From positions 186,001 through 250,000 of the forward strand of contig JAGYXB010000696.1 of assembly GCA_022495005.1 (NCBI GenBank): a stretch of 64,000 nucleotides of DNA, read 5' to 3'. This document shows positions 32,557 through 43,941 of the stretch, one piece after another. Made by a program: the position numbers and the translations under genes. How positions within the stretch are numbered: position 1 is the stretch's first letter; the number at the start of each line of letters is the position of its first letter. A model generated the notes under the pieces. That model was not told where the DNA came from, searched no databases, and saw only the letters and a list, made by a program, of their open reading frames with translations. The DNA is from Rhyacophila brunnea (lineage: Eukaryota; Arthropoda; Insecta; Trichoptera; Rhyacophilidae).

Positions 32557-33202
32557 TAGACCATCCAAACCGGTTTAAGCCGAAATCTGTAAATCGAGTA
32601 ATCGCGCGTTTCTTAACTATCCGAAAATTGGGTAATTTTACACGGTTAACCGACTAAAATCTTAGTATGTATTTTTGCGGGACAAAAAATGAATTAAATG
32701 TCTGGAAAGACACATGGCAAACATTTTTTAACCATGTCCGATCCTAATAAGATCATATGGGCCTCCACAGAGTGAATGTTTTGTATTAACAGAATTTGTT
32801 GTATTTTAGAGAAATGGAAGAAGGAAACCTATTAGGTCCATACTCTGACTCATACATAAATTGAAAAATAATATGTGTACTTGCCAGACCTTGGATTCGA
32901 ACCTGGGACCCTCGACGTTATAGGCCGACGCTTAAGCCACGCGGGCATCATGGGCAAAGAATTAAATATTAATTGGTAATTTTAGTTACTATTCTTCAAT
33001 TAACTGATATTCCAAATTTCTGAGAGCTCTAACATGTCACTAATATATTTTTTTGGAATACAAATTTTTAAAATTTCCTAAATTGCATACATTCAAAATA
33101 TTTTTCAAATTTTCACGGTTTAAGCCGATTAACCGTCAGAAAGTTACTCGTAAAAAAACCGGTAACCGGGTAATATTTTCCTCTGGTTAATTGAATGCCC
33201 TA
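32557..33202. mobile_element. Possible decayed hAT-like element enclosing a SINE
   Basis: The left boundary reads TAGACCATCCAAACCGGTTT and the inverted right boundary reads TAGGGCATTCAATTAACC. GGTTTAAGCCGA occurs near both ends and AACCGG-type motifs recur. The flanking 8-mers match only partly (GTCATAAT, CATGTAAT). A SINE-C copy lies inside. The boundaries are uncertain. Confidence 0.35.
32732..32955 (-). mobile_element. SINE family C
   Basis: The reversed order is visible: CCATGTCCGATCCTAATAAG (3' end), then body, then the B-box complement GGATTCGAACCTGGG (about 32892-32906), then the tRNA-like 5' end near TGGGC. It retains an intact B box and an A-box-like GGCTTAAGCG complement, close to the copy at 15161. 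Confidence 0.75.
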
Positions 33203-33760
33203 CATGTAATTTTCCAATTTACAAGATACCACTATGTTGAATAATGCTGTATATTGTGCGGTTAACCTATGTGATACCATAGTTGAGAATAATATACTCT
33301 TCTTACGATTTATAATTATTTTTTGGATCCATACGGCATGTTAATTTTTGCGAAACCTCGTTTTGGAAATAATGGCTTGGAGTGTCATTATTACCGAGGA
33401 TGTTTGTGACAGTAAACATATAAATTATTACAGTGAAAATCTTAACAAAATACATAAAACATCCATTAACTTTATAGCCTCGCAGGTGACAGGATCTATT
33501 CTGGACAGAACATGGCCCCCACATCCTGAAGCGGGCCCCCCTACCTATCGCTAAGGATAAATGCAGTGTGACGCTCCACAGTAGCTTTTTCCAAATGATG
33601 TACGCGGTAAAATGAATGTGTAAGTATATTTTTAGTGTTTTTTTAATATTTTAATACATCCATTTGAAATATGGAATTGTCGAGAATACACAAATAAAAA
33701 TTGTATCGTACAAACACATATTTTAAATAATAACATTACTGAAGGAAAATAGCGGCGCAG
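33203..33760. other. Unassigned DNA
   Basis: Opposite-strand short frames (33303-33524 and 33348-33554) overlap and show no domain. No repeat was recognised. Confidence 0.35.
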
Positions 33761-33916
33761 GCGACTTTTTTTTTACTGTTAGAGAGGATTTGTGATGTGT
33801 ATTTATATCACTTTATCTGGTCGACTCGCCACGCCGGGCCCTTCCTGACCCTAGGCCCCCAGGCTAGAGCCCTTTCAGCCCCCCCTTTGTGGGGGCCATG
33901 GGACAGAACCTCCTCT
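33761..33916 (+). repeat. GC-rich dispersed repeat G (copy 2)
   Basis: It contains CTGTTAGAGAGGATTTGTGA, CACGCCGGGCCCTTCCTGAC, AGGCTAGAGCCC and TGTGGGGGCCATGGGACAG. These correspond in order to the inverted copy at 19628-19749. It is non-coding and its class is unknown. Confidence 0.55.
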
Positions 33917-34790
33917 ATAAATTGTATACGTCGAATTAATTCCTAAATTTTTCAACTCCTGAGACATATAATTTTATAAAAATGTAGTGGTTGTCAAATA
34001 TCATTTTGTTATATTCATTATAAGAAATAATTATCAGGGACGTAATAATATTTTTTCATGACCAGCTAATTATTTTCTCTCACGATAGAAATCGCTCACT
34101 AGATTCTCAGTCGCCAGATATTTTTCTCCCACAAATCCACACTTGTCATTTTGATGAAATAGATGTATCAGTATGTCTTTGAGCTTTTGCAGTGAAGTAC
34201 GTTTTTAAGGGAATAATAGCATATTGTTTTTTATTTTACACAAAAGGTGTACTTACTTAGCTATCAACTTCTGTTAAATATGAAACCTAATCATATTGTA
34301 TTGTAAAGTAAATATTTTAATTTTATACTGTCCTGTTTTAATAACTGGTCGAAAAAAAATATCTAGTCTAAGTAATGTATTAATTCTTTAGGTGCATATA
34401 ATAAAACGTACTCTTTTGGAACTATAGCCTGGATTGGATTTTGATTTCCACAATCGGTTTTTCCGACTTAATCTGATTATGCTTTTGCAATTTTATGCTA
34501 GTTTGTTTAATGCTAATTACGGGTCCTAAAAACTTAAAGGTCACAGTTTTCTTACGAGTGCCGTCAAGTGCCTGCTATGTAATGTATAGTATTTTGCACT
34601 CGTCTATGCAGAATCTGAGCTGCCCATTAAAAACGTTAAGTTTTGATCTGACGGCTATTCAATTACAGAATTTATATGGTTCAAAATGTTAAGAAGGTAT
34701 ATAAAATTTCATAATGAATGTTTAAATAACAATATTATATTAATTTAATATTATCATAGATCAAGTCAATTTTATTCACAGTTTTTTTGA
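33917..34790. other. Unassigned AT-rich DNA
   Basis: A 65-codon plus-strand frame (34495-34692) shows no domain. Nothing else is recognised. Confidence 0.35.
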
Positions 34791-35001
34791 TCATGTCCAA
34801 TCCTAATAAGATCATAATATGGACCTCTACGGAGTGGAGGTTTGTATTAACAGTTTTTTTTTTGTTTTACAAGAAATGGATGTTAGTCACTTGCTCAACC
34901 TATAAGGCCCATACTCTGACTTCAAACACAAATTGAAAAACAATATATGTGAGACCTACGACATTATAAGACGACGCGTAAACCGTTCGGCCATCGTGGG
35001 C
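34791..35001 (-). mobile_element. SINE family C, B box deleted
   Basis: It matches the family 3' end (ATGTCCAATCCTAATAAGAT) and 5' tRNA-like end (CGGCCATCGTGGGC). The segment corresponding to the B box is missing: CAATATATGTGAGACCTACG runs straight into the anticodon region. With no internal promoter B box, it cannot be an active source copy. Confidence 0.75.
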
Positions 35002-36194
35002 ACTTTTAGAACTTTGCAAATGCCAATAGTTTGTAAAATTTTCTACATTAATTCTATTATCTTTCTTTTTATATTTTTTTTAACCATCGCGCCCTATCGG
35101 CGCCAATTTAGCGCCGGTGTTACAGGATGCAGGACATGATGAAAATCAAAAAAATATATATTTTGTTTTTTTTTTTATTGAAATTGCTTAATAGCTATCA
35201 TTTTATGATGTTAGTTATATACAGTCCAATATATTTTTTAAGAAATATTTGATTTATAAAATCTATTTTTATTTGAATTTGTCAAAATAATGATCAGTTC
35301 GCTAGGTATGAGGTGTTTGAGATAGTAATAAACATAAAATGGCCCTCCATCTTCTAAATATTTTGAAGAGTATTATATTTTGCTCCAGTTTTCGTATATC
35401 TTCATTTTATTATTTACTTCTATCATGAACTTTTTATCTATGTCATTTTGTATAAAAAAGGCTAAAAAACTCAAAAAACTATATTTGACATGTTTTTTTC
35501 ATTCCACTTATACACAAAGTTTACTTAAAATGCAAATACTTAATAGAAAAATTTAAAATCTATAAATATTTAAAAGATTTATTTGAATTGAATGAATAAT
35601 ACATGAGTTATATCAATTTTAGTAATCATTGTGCCTTTTTAAGTGTTCCTGAAAAATTAATTCTGTATGCAATGGGTGCAATGCAATTCTCGTTGGAAAA
35701 ACATCGTTTTAACTGAAATAAAAGACAATATTAAGTAATTCTTATTCCGCATAGTTTAATAAACATCAAGACCGTTTTCTTCCGTTCCAAGTAGTACATT
35801 TTATGTTTTATTTAAATTATTTTTTTATTGTATTTATGATACGTCACGTCACTGGCTAAAAGCGACGAGCCAGTCAGATAAAGGACAGTGAAATATGTTG
35901 CATTATTAGTACAAATGATTATTAACGGAATGAGCGACAGGAAAATTCAACGTTGAAGGGTGGGGAAAGCTAATAAAATCCCGTTAAGATTGGGCTGTAG
36001 GTTTGCCAAATGAGAATTAACAAAACGAAGATGGAGTGATACTCATAACTTTTGATTAACCAGCAACTGCAAACAGCGCCTAGTTATTACTTATTACAAG
36101 TGTAATAAATTTCCTTCTTCTTCCTATTATCCTATGCAGTTTTACAGCTATGCCGTTATTATTACTCTGTATAATATAAACAAAAAAAAAACAT
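35002..36194. other. Unassigned AT-rich DNA
   Basis: No element borders, tRNA-like boxes or convincing frames were recognised. Confidence 0.4.
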
Positions 36195-36930
36195 AGAGAT
36201 AGCATCTATAGCATTTATAGACGCATCCTCGAAATTCCTTAGACCAATCAAATGGGAAAGGACCGATAAGTACGGCATTCATTTTTTTTTTTTTTTTTTT
36301 TTTTTACATATTGTGGACATTACAAATTATAAGTTTAAGACGTTCACAACATGACATTTAGAAACAAATGTATATAAAACAGTATTGCATAAAAAAAGAG
36401 ATAGATCAGTAGATAAATTAGATAGGTACAAGGAAGTACACTGGATGAGTTCAGCAGATCCTATTTTAAGAATTTATAAAACAACGTCCACCTAAAATCA
36501 TTCTCACGTAGGTAGAATATATCAACACCCGAAGCAATTTCGTTAGTAAAACAACATAGTTATCGCCCTCCCAATTGGCATTACCAGTGGCAGGTTGGTT
36601 CTGCACCTTGGGAGAATAAACAAATGATGGTCTCTATTTCTAAGGTAGTTATCAGGGACCCACAGGTCAACACTGCCCAGAATGGCAGAGTTCTCATTTA
36701 TACCTCGTATAAGTCGTCCTACGTCTTCGTATAAGTACTCCTTCAACCTGTCATCCTAAGAAGATCAATGGTAAACGTAGCATAAAACGACGTCACATTT
36801 CGTCGCGTACGACCTTCCGTGATTGGTACTAGTGCAAGTCCACCGAACAGTCCCTGGTAACATATTATGATAATGGATAGATCCCCGATGGTGGCCGGCC
36901 TCCGTACCAACCCGCACGATAAGAAATATA
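36195..36930 (+). pseudogene. LINE reverse transcriptase relic split by another LINE
   Basis: Left part (to about 36281): RRILEIP, stop, then NQMGKDR. Right part (from about 36736): KINGKRSIKRRHISS, then FRDWY, stop, CKSTEQ. These correspond to successive blocks of the relic at 57355-57719. Between them lies the antisense LINE at 36282-36735. About 90 bases equivalent to the RKLQYLGHIM region are missing, so the insertion was accompanied or followed by a deletion. Confidence 0.75.
36282..36735 (-). mobile_element. 5'-truncated LINE inserted in a LINE
   Basis: On the minus strand, a 67-codon frame ends at 36543 with VPDNYLRNRDHHLFILPRCR, TNLPLVMPIGRAITMLFY and a stop. This resembles the C-terminal end of Jockey/I-like LINE proteins. 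A 3' UTR matching 12320-12640 follows and ends in a poly-A run of 24 (plus-strand T run 36282-36305). The intact poly-A tail and lack of stops in the frame suggest a fairly young insertion. Confidence 0.8.
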
Positions 36931-37090
36931 TCGAGTTTATTAAGCCAAAAAGGTAATTGACGATTTGCAATTTAATATGAGACCCAAATAACTTACTTAA
37001 TAATTTTTCGCAAGGAAGTATCCCAATTTTGTTATAAAGCATTTTGCACCTTTTTGGCTAGTTACCTCCATATACTTATATATTTTTTTT

Positions 37091-37274
37091 CTATGTCCGA
37101 TTTTAATAAGATCATATTATTAGCCTCCACAGAGTCGAGGTTTGTATTAACAGTTTTTTTTTTGTTTTTACAAGAAATGTATGCTAGCCACTTGCTCAAC
37201 CTATTAGGTCCATACTCTGACTCCAAACACAAATTGAAAAATAATATGCGTATTTTCCAGACCCAGGGTTCGGG
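37091..37274 (-). mobile_element. SINE family C, 5'-truncated
   Basis: The 3' end CTATGTCCGATTTTAATAAG and body (CTCAACCTATTAGGTCCATA) are conserved. The sequence stops inside the B box (ACCCAGGGTTCGGG), so the tRNA-like 5' half is missing. Confidence 0.7.
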
Positions 37275-38098
37275 TTATTCTATTATATATTCATCGTTCC
37301 CTATTTTTTTAAAGTATCCGATGTATATTATAGGTCTTCAGCAATTGCTTATATTTTCATTGTTTTCTTGTAATATGTACATATTTGAAATTATATTAAC
37401 ACGTCAGATGTCATCAATTATGTATAACATTATGTACGTGTATACAATTTAAATGAGTTGTTGGTACAAACAACACCGAGCATGGGATGCAGAATCTGTT
37501 TACATGTCATCATAAAGTGACTCATTTATATGTAATGTCATTTGAAGCCGCGCGCATAAGCTGCGTAGAGTTTGCGACGATAATCTCCGCTCAAGACTTG
37601 ATGATGGGCATAGAGCCCACTCCTTCAACTCCCCTGCTTTGCCACCAGGCGCGGAGTGGAAAAAGAAGAATTCTCGACGTGATTAATTTTTTATGACTGA
37701 CTACCAACTTTCAACAACATTTTGTGTTTTTTTTAATCAAAATAAAATGCTATCAAAGCATTCAGGAAGCACTAAATATTAGTGACTGTTGTTATTTTTA
37801 CCGACAGAATGTTCCAGATGTCATGTACTTAATTAATTTAGAATTTAGAGTTTCAAGGTGGAAACTCCTCTTTAATGAATCGGAAGGGAAGTAAAGAGTG
37901 TACAATATAAGAGCACTCACCCGGAAATACTCACAATAAAGTATGTAGGTATGTGAGTTCGAATCAAATCGACCCACTCAGTGTAATTTTTTCTAGGTTT
38001 TTTTTCTTATGTATATTTTTAATGTCTGTACAAAATATTATGTGTTTCATTGCTCACGAATTTAGTAGATTAAAAGCAAAGAATCTTTTTTCCGTCAT
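37275..38098. other. Unassigned; B-box-like remnant near 37950
   Basis: GAGTTCGAATCAAATCGACC (37951-37970) resembles a SINE B box without a matching A box. The 69-codon frame at 37487-37696 ends in a GC-richer stretch with no recognised domain. Confidence 0.3.
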
Positions 38099-38101
38099 TT
38101 A

Positions 38102-38470
38102 AGCCTCAATTACATTGAGCTTCTTTACGAGCTATTTATTGGCGAATTTAAAAGCGGGCAATTCAGCTACTGCGATTTGATGATTACACACAAAACTTTC
38201 CATTCGCTGAGAAGCCACAAGCCAGCGACTATTTTGACGGAACGTAGTTCGTTTTTTTACCGGGAGGTTGGTATTGCGCTCTACTGCGCAGACGCAGTAG
38301 GCCCACACGCTGGCGTGTAGCGTGTAAAGTTGACCGGCTTTCAACTGTTCTCGGTAGAGTGTTTACAACCTGCTTATTAGCTTATTCGATGATTACACTG
38401 GGCGTCTTTATAGGCAGATTGTAAATTTGCCAATAAACAGCTCGTAAAGAAGCTCAATGTAATTGAGGCT
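38102..38470. mobile_element. Harbinger-like MITE (369 bp), TTA duplication
   Basis: The arms begin AGCCTCAATTACATTGAGCT and are inverted nearly perfectly for about 40 bp, through TCTTTACGAGCT. A TTA trinucleotide flanks both ends (38099-38101 and 38471-38473). Three-base TTA/TWA duplications are the signature of PIF/Harbinger elements. The interior is GC-richer and non-coding. Confidence 0.8.
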
Positions 38471-38823
38471 TTACACATTATTCTGAGTAGGTTTTAGATA
38501 CCTACATTATAAGTTTTAGCGTGGTTATTTAGTCTAACTTGAACATTTTCAGATAGTGACTGTTGTGAATTTCAAAAATGCATAGAAGCTCTTTTGCTTT
38601 TAACTTACTCAATTCACTCATTCGAAAAAACGTTTTGATGTTATTATTACAACACTAAGTTGAATGCAGAACTATTCTTACTCACATTTGAAATATTTTG
38701 TAACAGTCTATTTCAGTTATTTATAATTTATATAGACAAATGTATGCACAATTTTTTCATCAATAATCCTACTAAAATATGATTCGTCCATTTATACATG
38801 AAGATGGCTCCGGTGTTATAGTA

Positions 38824-39542
38824 AAATTTTTGAAGTTATACTTCTTTCGGCGCGTTTGAGAAAACAGATCAGAGTGTATTTTTACCGTGGGACGAACTTG
38901 CGCGCGTCGATGTAACACATAATTTATTATTATGATTATATTCATTTCGGTCTCAAAGGTACATGCGCATGCGCATAGTGTCATTTAGTTAGTCGTTCAA
39001 TACAACCAAATAGAGAGCACGTATTGTAAACATAACCAATATTGTGTCATAATAAATATATATGTTTATAAACAAATTTCTGGAGACTTACATTCTACAC
39101 TGTTAATTTATACTCATAAAACTTTATTTATATTGGAATCTATGTTTATTTTTCATTGTGAAGATTGTGTATCAAGATTTGAGGCTATATTTAAGTAAGT
39201 ATTATTTATGAGTAAAATTATATATCAATAAATAAATAAATTTTTTGAATGTTGAGTTGGTAAATAATTCAAAAAGTATATTAAAATTTGTTTTTTTTTA
39301 TATTAATTTATCATGGGTACTTCTGAATCGATTATAACCGCTGTATGGCAAAGATGAGTTTTGGTCCAATACAATAACTAAATTACAATTATCACGTACT
39401 ATATGAGACATATATGAATTGCGTACGTTTTCATCAACCTAATCCACTGTAATATTAATAGACTCAGGTAACGGCTTACTTTGTTTTCTTACGCCAAAGA
39501 AGTATAACTTCTAACGTGCGTACATAAGTACACACACACCGA
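38824..39542 (-). mobile_element. TIR element family M2 (copy B)
   Basis: Plus-strand ends are GAAGTTATACTTCTTTCGGC (38832) and CGCCAAAGAAGTATAACTTC (about 39492-39511), followed by CGTACATAAGTACACACACA. It is homologous in reverse to 5333-6265 over both ends and much of the interior. There is no coding capacity. Confidence 0.6.
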
Positions 39543-39728
39543 TTTTTTTGGCATGCACCAATACCATAGGAAACATGGCTACTCCACAAAAAACGTCGGC
39601 AATATGCTAATTTAACAGCATTACAAATAATGCATTCGCCTCTGCTAAAGCCAACATCTGTGCCGCCTTAGAATCTACAGCCGCCCTAGATCCGCCCTTC
39701 GTTTGCCGCCCGCTGCCAAGACTCCGCG

Positions 39729-39759
<31 letters not shown>

Positions 39760-40223
39760 GACTGACACAATGAATATGTAAATGTTAGGGATTAGTGTCT
39801 GGACGTGTAATACAAGCATTAACATCGATCATCGTTTAGGGGCGGTAAGGCGATACTGGAACGGTACAGAGCGACGACGTCGGCCCACCATGTACGCGCT
39901 CTAAGTTATACCATATTGCGGTCGTAGATGTAATTTTTAAATAGGGGAGACAGGGGGTGATGTTTCGTTATTATGCAAATAAGATAAGTTAAAAAAAATA
40001 CTGATGGATTAAATTGTAGTAAAAAAACTGATCGAAATTATTCAACAATAATGTTTTTTAATTAACACAATTATACGTAAGATAATAAATTATTTAGTTA
40101 ATATCTATTTCATATAATATATAATTTTATTTTATTTTAACTTATCGTGGATATTATATATTAGATCAAAACAGTCATATTATGAAGTTTTGCCAACTGT
40201 CAGTCACAAAACCATGTGAGAAA
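39543..40223. other. Unassigned; CT microsatellite and GC-richer patch
   Basis: A CT dinucleotide tract occupies about 39729-39760. The 39640-39910 stretch is GC-richer than its surroundings, but the 72-codon minus frame across it is driven by the microsatellite. Confidence 0.4.
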
Positions 40224-40227
40224 ATAA

Positions 40228-40619
40228 CGTCTGTGTTTTGTAAAAAAGGCGAATTAACCAAAATGCTATTTTACAGGAGGAGGATTTTCAACTTTTGACA
40301 TTTATTTGTTTATTACCTGTGGATGGATTATAAATATCTAACAAGTTTATAATAAAGCTTAGAAAGAATACTAAAGAATACTGTCATTATAATAGGCATT
40401 ATAATATAATATTTTAAAACGCCTAATATGTCACATTCGTTTTTTATTCGTAGTTTTAATTAATTTAATTTTAGTCGATTATCGTTTTTAAGTACTTTCC
40501 TGAAGAGATACAAATTCGCCGTTTTTACATAACAAAACTAGTGGGGTACATATTGTATTTTCATTAAAATCTCGATTTCGCCAAAATGGTTGATTTGCCC
40601 TTTTTACAAAACACCGACG
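40228..40619. mobile_element. MITE (392 bp), ATAA duplication
   Basis: The left end is CGTCTGTGTTTTGTAAAAAA and the inverted right end is CGTCGGTGTTTTGTAAAAAG. Inverted similarity runs about 35 bp, through AATCAACC/AATTAACC. The 4-bp flank ATAA lies at 40224-40227 and 40620-40623. Superfamily undecided. Confidence 0.7.
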
Positions 40620-40623
40620 ATAA

Positions 40624-41055
40624 GCTAGATGGCAGAAAAAAATGTTAGATTTTCTCAAAATTCAAAAAGTATCTAGACACCAGTATTTTTAAAAAAATGT
40701 GCCATAATTAATAACATCTTTTTCTAAAACAAAATCAAAAAAATAATTTTGTTTTTTTTGTTATTAAATAAATGTGTAGTTAAGCAATTTATTTTATAAT
40801 ATAACATATAATGAACAAAAGAGCAGCATATTGATTTTCAAGCAAGTCTGGTATTTTGCGGTCTTGAAAAACGCTAGATTTAACGCAATATGCCAGATGC
40901 GAATTATGCAAACTAAATGAATACTCAAAAATCCTAGATATGGCAATAAATTGCTAAATTATATCAAAACAAAGACAATAAGAAAACTGGAGTCTTTCGA
41001 AATATAGCTGTATTGGCGTACAATAAAGATATCCTATGCTAGTCATATTAATAAT
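40624..41055. other. Unassigned AT-rich DNA
   Basis: Nothing is recognised beyond short internal repeats of a GCTAGAT/GCTAGATT motif. Confidence 0.35.
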
Positions 41056-41415
41056 TAAGAACGTACTTCAGTGAAAAGGCAAATAATTTTCAACAGTAGG
41101 TGCGATAAAATCTCTCACTAGTGGCCAATCGGAGACCGACAGTCGAGGTGTTTTGTCATGGCGTCGGATGAAAATATTCTTAAATCGTGTAAAGATGACT
41201 AAAAAACTTTAAACTTTGTTTTTTACTTAAAAAAGAAAACATGTCAATGAATATAATATTATTATTAGTAATATAACTATAAACATAACATTAAATGGAC
41301 GCATGTTGGATTTTTATGACAAATTATATTTCGTTCGGCACGCGTCATTTGCATAATTCGCGCATCGCCTAGACACGATCTTTTTAGACCATGCCTAAAC
41401 TGAAGTATAGCCTTA
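41056..41415 (+). mobile_element. Short TIR element, family M1 (copy 2)
   Basis: It is homologous to 1492-1860. Here the inverted ends are cleaner: left GTACTTCAGTGAAAAGGC, right inverted TATACTTCAGTTTAGGC. It is non-coding. Confidence 0.65.
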
Positions 41416-42059
41416 TAACTAGTTGATAAGACAAGTTAACAATATAAATACAATAAAGTGCAGAAAAGTTGCATATTTTGTCCATAATTTCCGCAGTGAA
41501 AAGTATTATTTACTTCACCTCATGATGCAGGGAAATATGGAGGGTAGAAAAAGTGTAGTTAAAAGAATATTTTCTTGGCTAAGTTGTAATTATATTTTCC
41601 AAGTGATACCTAATGTAGGTACTTATAACGTATTGACTCAAAACGCCTGGCATATTACTAGAAGTCAGAAGACGTGTCCGGAAATTTGTACGTATTCTAT
41701 TGTATCGGAAATAGATGGCCATATAGTATTGACATCATGACGAATCATAAAAATATGTAATAAAAATCACCGGAATACAAGGAAAACACTGACGAAAATA
41801 TATAGTTAAGTTAATGAAATTCTGGTAGGTGCTCATTCTCTTAAGTATCACGTCGTACATATTAATTATTAATATCTGATAATAATTTATTTATATTTTT
41901 ATTGTAGGTACGATCATAATATTAGTAGGTACTTACCATAAAAAAGACTATGTAATTTTTAATTTTACTATGCCTAAATAATTCAAATTGAATCAGGTTG
42001 TGGAGATCAGGAACTCAAATGCATAGATTTAATTATATTTCGGAAAGTTGTTATGTAAC
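41416..42059. other. Unassigned; fragment of the 2.5-kb hairpin MITE
   Basis: Bases about 41680-41735 carry GAAATAGATGGCCATATAGT, the inverted end of the element at 2491. The overlapping 105-codon frame (41423-41740) shows no recognised domain. Confidence 0.35.
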
Positions 42060-42262
42060 GTTAGAAAGCGCTTCAGAGAGTATTGTAAGAACCATTAGTT
42101 ATAATTAAATAATATTTATATAGCATAGTGGTCAATGCACTTGGGCGCGAATCCCGAGAGACACAGGTTCGAATTCTGCTGGGTGTCGTATTTTTTTTTT
42201 AAATCATTTTTTCTATTGGTTATATTATATTTCCCAGAATTGTTTTCAAATTTTGGGTTTTT
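42060..42262 (+). mobile_element. SINE family A
   Basis: The leader has AAAGCGCTTCAGAGAGTATT. The tRNA-like unit has TATAGCATAGTGGTCAATGC and B box GGTTCGAATTC (about 42166-42176). The tail has CTATTGGTTATATTATATTT. It matches the copy at 13171. Confidence 0.75.
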
Positions 42263-42790
42263 AACGTTTCATTGTTTATAAATGTGTATCTATTTGGTTT
42301 TTGTATGTTAGCGACAATGATTCTGTACATATATTTGTATGTCAATTTATTACGTCAGGTAGAATAGAATTACTTAACCTTATAGGTAATCTTAACAGCT
42401 CGCTCGTACATCAGACGGGAATACTCGATCATTAGGGGCGAATTCCTTTATATTTAATTGCCAAACGCCACAATCTCGTCTGCGCCTATTCACCATGACA
42501 AATGCGAAGGTTGACATATTGTGTGTTGTACGTACTCCTGACCCGAATGTTGTTACTCCATATGTTGGAAATCAGTGGCCGAAATGAAAATTTTAACGTG
42601 AAGCTTGTAAATGTCCATAAATATCAGGTACCTACCTGTTAATTTTATTTATACATACCCCATGACGTATTTTATACAGTCCATTAATATTATAAGAAAA
42701 TGAAGATAAGTTTTAAATCAGTACCTTTCAAGAGAACCGGAACAAGAATAAGTATTGAACAAGATTATATGTGAGTTTCTATTGACCATT
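42263..42790. other. Unassigned DNA
   Basis: No element or frame of note was recognised. Confidence 0.4.
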
Positions 42791-42795
42791 ATTCT

Positions 42796-43145
42796 TGTTG
42801 GGAATAGTGGATTGTTTTGAGGATCGTAAATAAGCAACGTAGTTTTAATATACGATTAACTTTATTTATATTAAACTGCATGAATATTATTATACAGAAA
42901 GATTACATTTTATATGAGCGCGTTACAAATAGACGAAGAGAACTAACTAGTATCACGCCGCACATACAGTTGCGGCGTAAGAGTGGAAAGAAGAATCTGT
43001 CTCCCTCTTACAAACAATAATCTATATCTAGCAGCGTCGCACAGCAAGCGCTAGATGTAAACACGTACTTCTATATTCTTATATTATTAATTATATTATT
43101 TAATTATATTGTTATATTATTCTATTAGACGGCTATCTCTCAACA
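42796..43145 (+). mobile_element. Solo LTR (350 bp), ATTCT duplication
   Basis: It starts TGTTGGGAATAGTGGATTGT and ends GGCTATCTCTCAACA. The perfect 5-bp duplication ATTCT lies at 42791-42795 and 43146-43150. It is highly similar to the LTR at 22941-23282. No internal region lies on either side. Confidence 0.85.
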
Positions 43146-43150
43146 ATTCT

Positions 43151-43504
43151 AAAGCAATTGACAATTGACAACTTTGGCGACGTACTTTTGGAACACTGTA
43201 GGTGACATTGTAAATAATCTAACATCATAAATATTCTATATTTTAACACAATTTAGTAACAGTAAATCAATATGATTTAACGATTTATGATTTAATAGAC
43301 AACCACTTTCTTTTATCATTAAATACATGACTGAGTATCAGGAACTGGATAATAATTTTACTGGCTTTATTATAGATCGTCGATATATTATATTCCCGAC
43401 ATCAGTCACATGCAAGACCTGAGGTAGTAGATAACTAGTGATACCCTTAAGTTAATTAATTGCAAGAAGCTCTAATTTCACGCGAAAGAAAATAATAACG
43501 ACGT
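43151..43504. other. Unassigned AT-rich DNA
   Basis: Nothing is recognised. Confidence 0.4.
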
Positions 43505-43772
43505 TTGAAAAATAATAGTTCAACATACATAATTCTGAAAAGACTTTTGAGAAAATATATTAGAATACCAATATGTATAGAAAAAATCTTTTTCAAAAAA
43601 CTAAGATAACCCCGCTGGAATCTAACTTGCATCTCTCGGCTATCGCGCCCACGCACATAGACCACTATGCTAAAGGAGTCATACTTAATTGCGACAAATT
43701 TGGATATGGATTTTCATACTCACTGAAGCGCTTTACAAATTGAGCTACTATTGGCGATCGGCTTTTGTATTT
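43505..43772 (-). mobile_element. SINE family A
   Basis: On the minus strand it starts ACAAAAGCCGATCGCCAATA. It then has tRNA-like leader TAGCTCAATTTGTAAAGCGC, a tRNA-like unit with TAGCATAGTGGTCTATGTGC, a mutated B box (GTTAGATTCC) and the family tail. The leader here most clearly resembles a tRNA A-box region. Confidence 0.75.
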
Positions 43773-43941
43773 AAAATCAAAGTAGGTATTATTAATTACA
43801 AACTGACGTCACGGATCACTCCAAGATTTTTTTTTATAACTAAGGTAGGTACTTGAACTTGCTAATAATTTAAGTTTTTTTCTATTTAACGAATAATTCA
43901 CAAGACTTAAGAATGTAACATTCTAATTATTGATTTTTTTT

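Noticed and set aside
39607..39825. Arg/Glu-repeat protein on the minus strand
   Set aside because: The repeat is a translation of the CT microsatellite at about 39729-39760.
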